Positions 5,137 through 5,780 of a stretch of DNA of 5,780 nucleotides are shown here, one piece after another. Position numbers and translations under genes: made by a program. The stretch comes from Pseudomonadales bacterium (GTDB taxonomy: Bacteria; Pseudomonadota; Gammaproteobacteria; Pseudomonadales; Pseudohongiellaceae). Where the stretch lies: NCBI GenBank assembly GCA_022360535.1, contig JAKSCP010000367.1, positions 1 through 5,780 on the forward strand, read 5' to 3'. Position 1 is the stretch's first letter; each line of letters begins with the position of its first letter. The notes under the pieces were generated by a model, which saw nothing but the letters and a program-made list of their open reading frames with translations, was not told where the DNA came from and made no database searches.

Positions 5137-5780
5137 ATGCTGAAAACTCAAATTACTGGGGCAATTTTCCTACTAATTGTTCAATATTCTGCTCATTCCC
5201 AGACCCAAAATGGTGCATTGGACGCCATTATTCCCCAAAACGAGGCGATATCTGTGGGCGAGGCGGGAGACGACCCTGCCGACATTGGGCGCTATCTATT
5301 GGCCAGCGGCGCTTCAGCCGCTGCCATCTCTCCCGATGGTATGCACATCGCCATGCGCTATAGCGTTACTGGTGAGCCTCAGCTATGGGTGGTACCAACA
5401 GCAGGGGGGCAGATGCAACAGTTAACGTTTGGCAATGGTGTCACTTTCTTCCGCTGGACACCCGATAGCCGATGGCTGCTTTATGGAGCCGACAATGATG
5501 GCAACGAGCAGGAAAGCTACGCGCTGATCCGAGCCGACGGTCAACAGGAGCGTATTGTGCTGCCACCGGTTTCCGGTGGGTTTCGCAGCTTCGGCGATTT
5601 CTCTGCGGATGGCAGCACTGTGTATTTCGCTTCCACCGAACGCAATGGTCTGGACTTCGATATCTATCGGGCCGATCTCACCACTGGCGATAGCACGCTT
5701 CTGTATGAAGGCAGTTACGCAAACTATGCCCGCAGTCTCTCACCCGATGGTCGTTACCTGGTTGTGACAGAAACGGTTGG
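5137..5780 (+). CDS. Exported S9-like peptidase, N-terminal beta-propeller part (runs off right edge)
   Basis: An ATG at 5137 with GAGGA at 5124-5128 (8-nt gap) opens a frame that stays open to the window edge, giving 214 residues. Residues 1-21 look like a signal peptide (MLKTQITG, hydrophobic core FLLIVQYSA, cleavage near HSQ), so the product is periplasmic or secreted. From about residue 60 there are repeated propeller blades, each with a S/T-PDG or ADG turn followed by a hydrophobic strand: SPDGMHIAMRY (65-75), TPDSRWLLYGADND (108-121), SADGSTVYFAS (156-166), SPDGRYLVVTE (202-212). This arrangement is typical of the N-terminal propeller of prolyl-oligopeptidase (S9) family enzymes, which gates access to a C-terminal alpha/beta-hydrolase with a Ser-Asp-His triad. 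That domain would be outside the window, so activity is not shown. A TolB-like propeller protein without a peptidase domain is the alternative. The divergent TonB receptor supports a role in peptide use. Confidence 0.75.
   Translation, partial: MLKTQITGAIFLLIVQYSAHSQTQNGALDAIIPQNEAISVGEAGDDPADIGRYLLASGASAAAISPDGMHIAMRYSVTGEPQLWVVPTAGGQMQQLTFGNGVTFFRWTPDSRWLLYGADNDGNEQESYALIRADGQQERIVLPPVSGGFRSFGDFSADGSTVYFASTERNGLDFDIYRADLTTGDSTLLYEGSYANYARSLSPDGRYLVVTETV

Noticed and set aside
5177..5767. Plus-strand frames at 5177-5425 and 5555-5767
   Set aside because: Both are out-of-frame shadows of the peptidase reading frame that starts at 5137, which has a signal peptide and propeller repeats.

Overview
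The window looks like chromosomal DNA of a Gram-negative gammaproteobacterium, probably a free-living (marine-type) heterotroph. It encodes a large outer-membrane TonB-dependent receptor, a secreted S9-type peptidase and an AsmA/YdbH-like envelope protein, and base composition is close to balanced. No mobile element, CRISPR array, tRNA or rRNA was seen.

Layout, left to right. (1) 1-1024, minus strand: N-terminal 341 codons of a membrane-anchored AsmA/YdbH-like protein that runs off the left edge. (2) 1025-1472: a 448-bp gap without a convincing conventional gene. On the plus strand it holds what looks like a complete small-RNA unit: an upstream dyad, a sigma54-type -24/-12 element (1217-1233), a structured ~126-nt transcript (about 1244-1369), and a perfect 12-bp GNRA-loop intrinsic terminator with seven T. 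A second terminator (1423-1452) serves the receptor gene arriving from the other side. (3) 1473-4814, minus strand: complete 1113-residue TonB-dependent receptor with signal peptide, TonB box, plug and a long barrel with four closely spaced cysteine pairs and a calcium-loop-like motif. (4) 4815-5136: a 322-bp divergent control region with a candidate promoter for each side and a small dyad at the predicted receptor transcription start. (5) 5137-5780, plus strand: N-terminal 214 residues of an exported S9-like peptidase, seen only as its beta-propeller part.

The divergent receptor/peptidase pair suggests an uptake module in which the receptor imports a TonB-dependent substrate, perhaps oligopeptides, and the peptidase processes it in the periplasm; the substrate is inferred, not visible. 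The most interesting item is the putative sigma54-type small RNA: promoter spacing, predicted start, base of the first stem and terminator all fit one compact transcript, and its inner hairpin exposes a C/U-rich loop that could pair with Shine-Dalgarno sequences.
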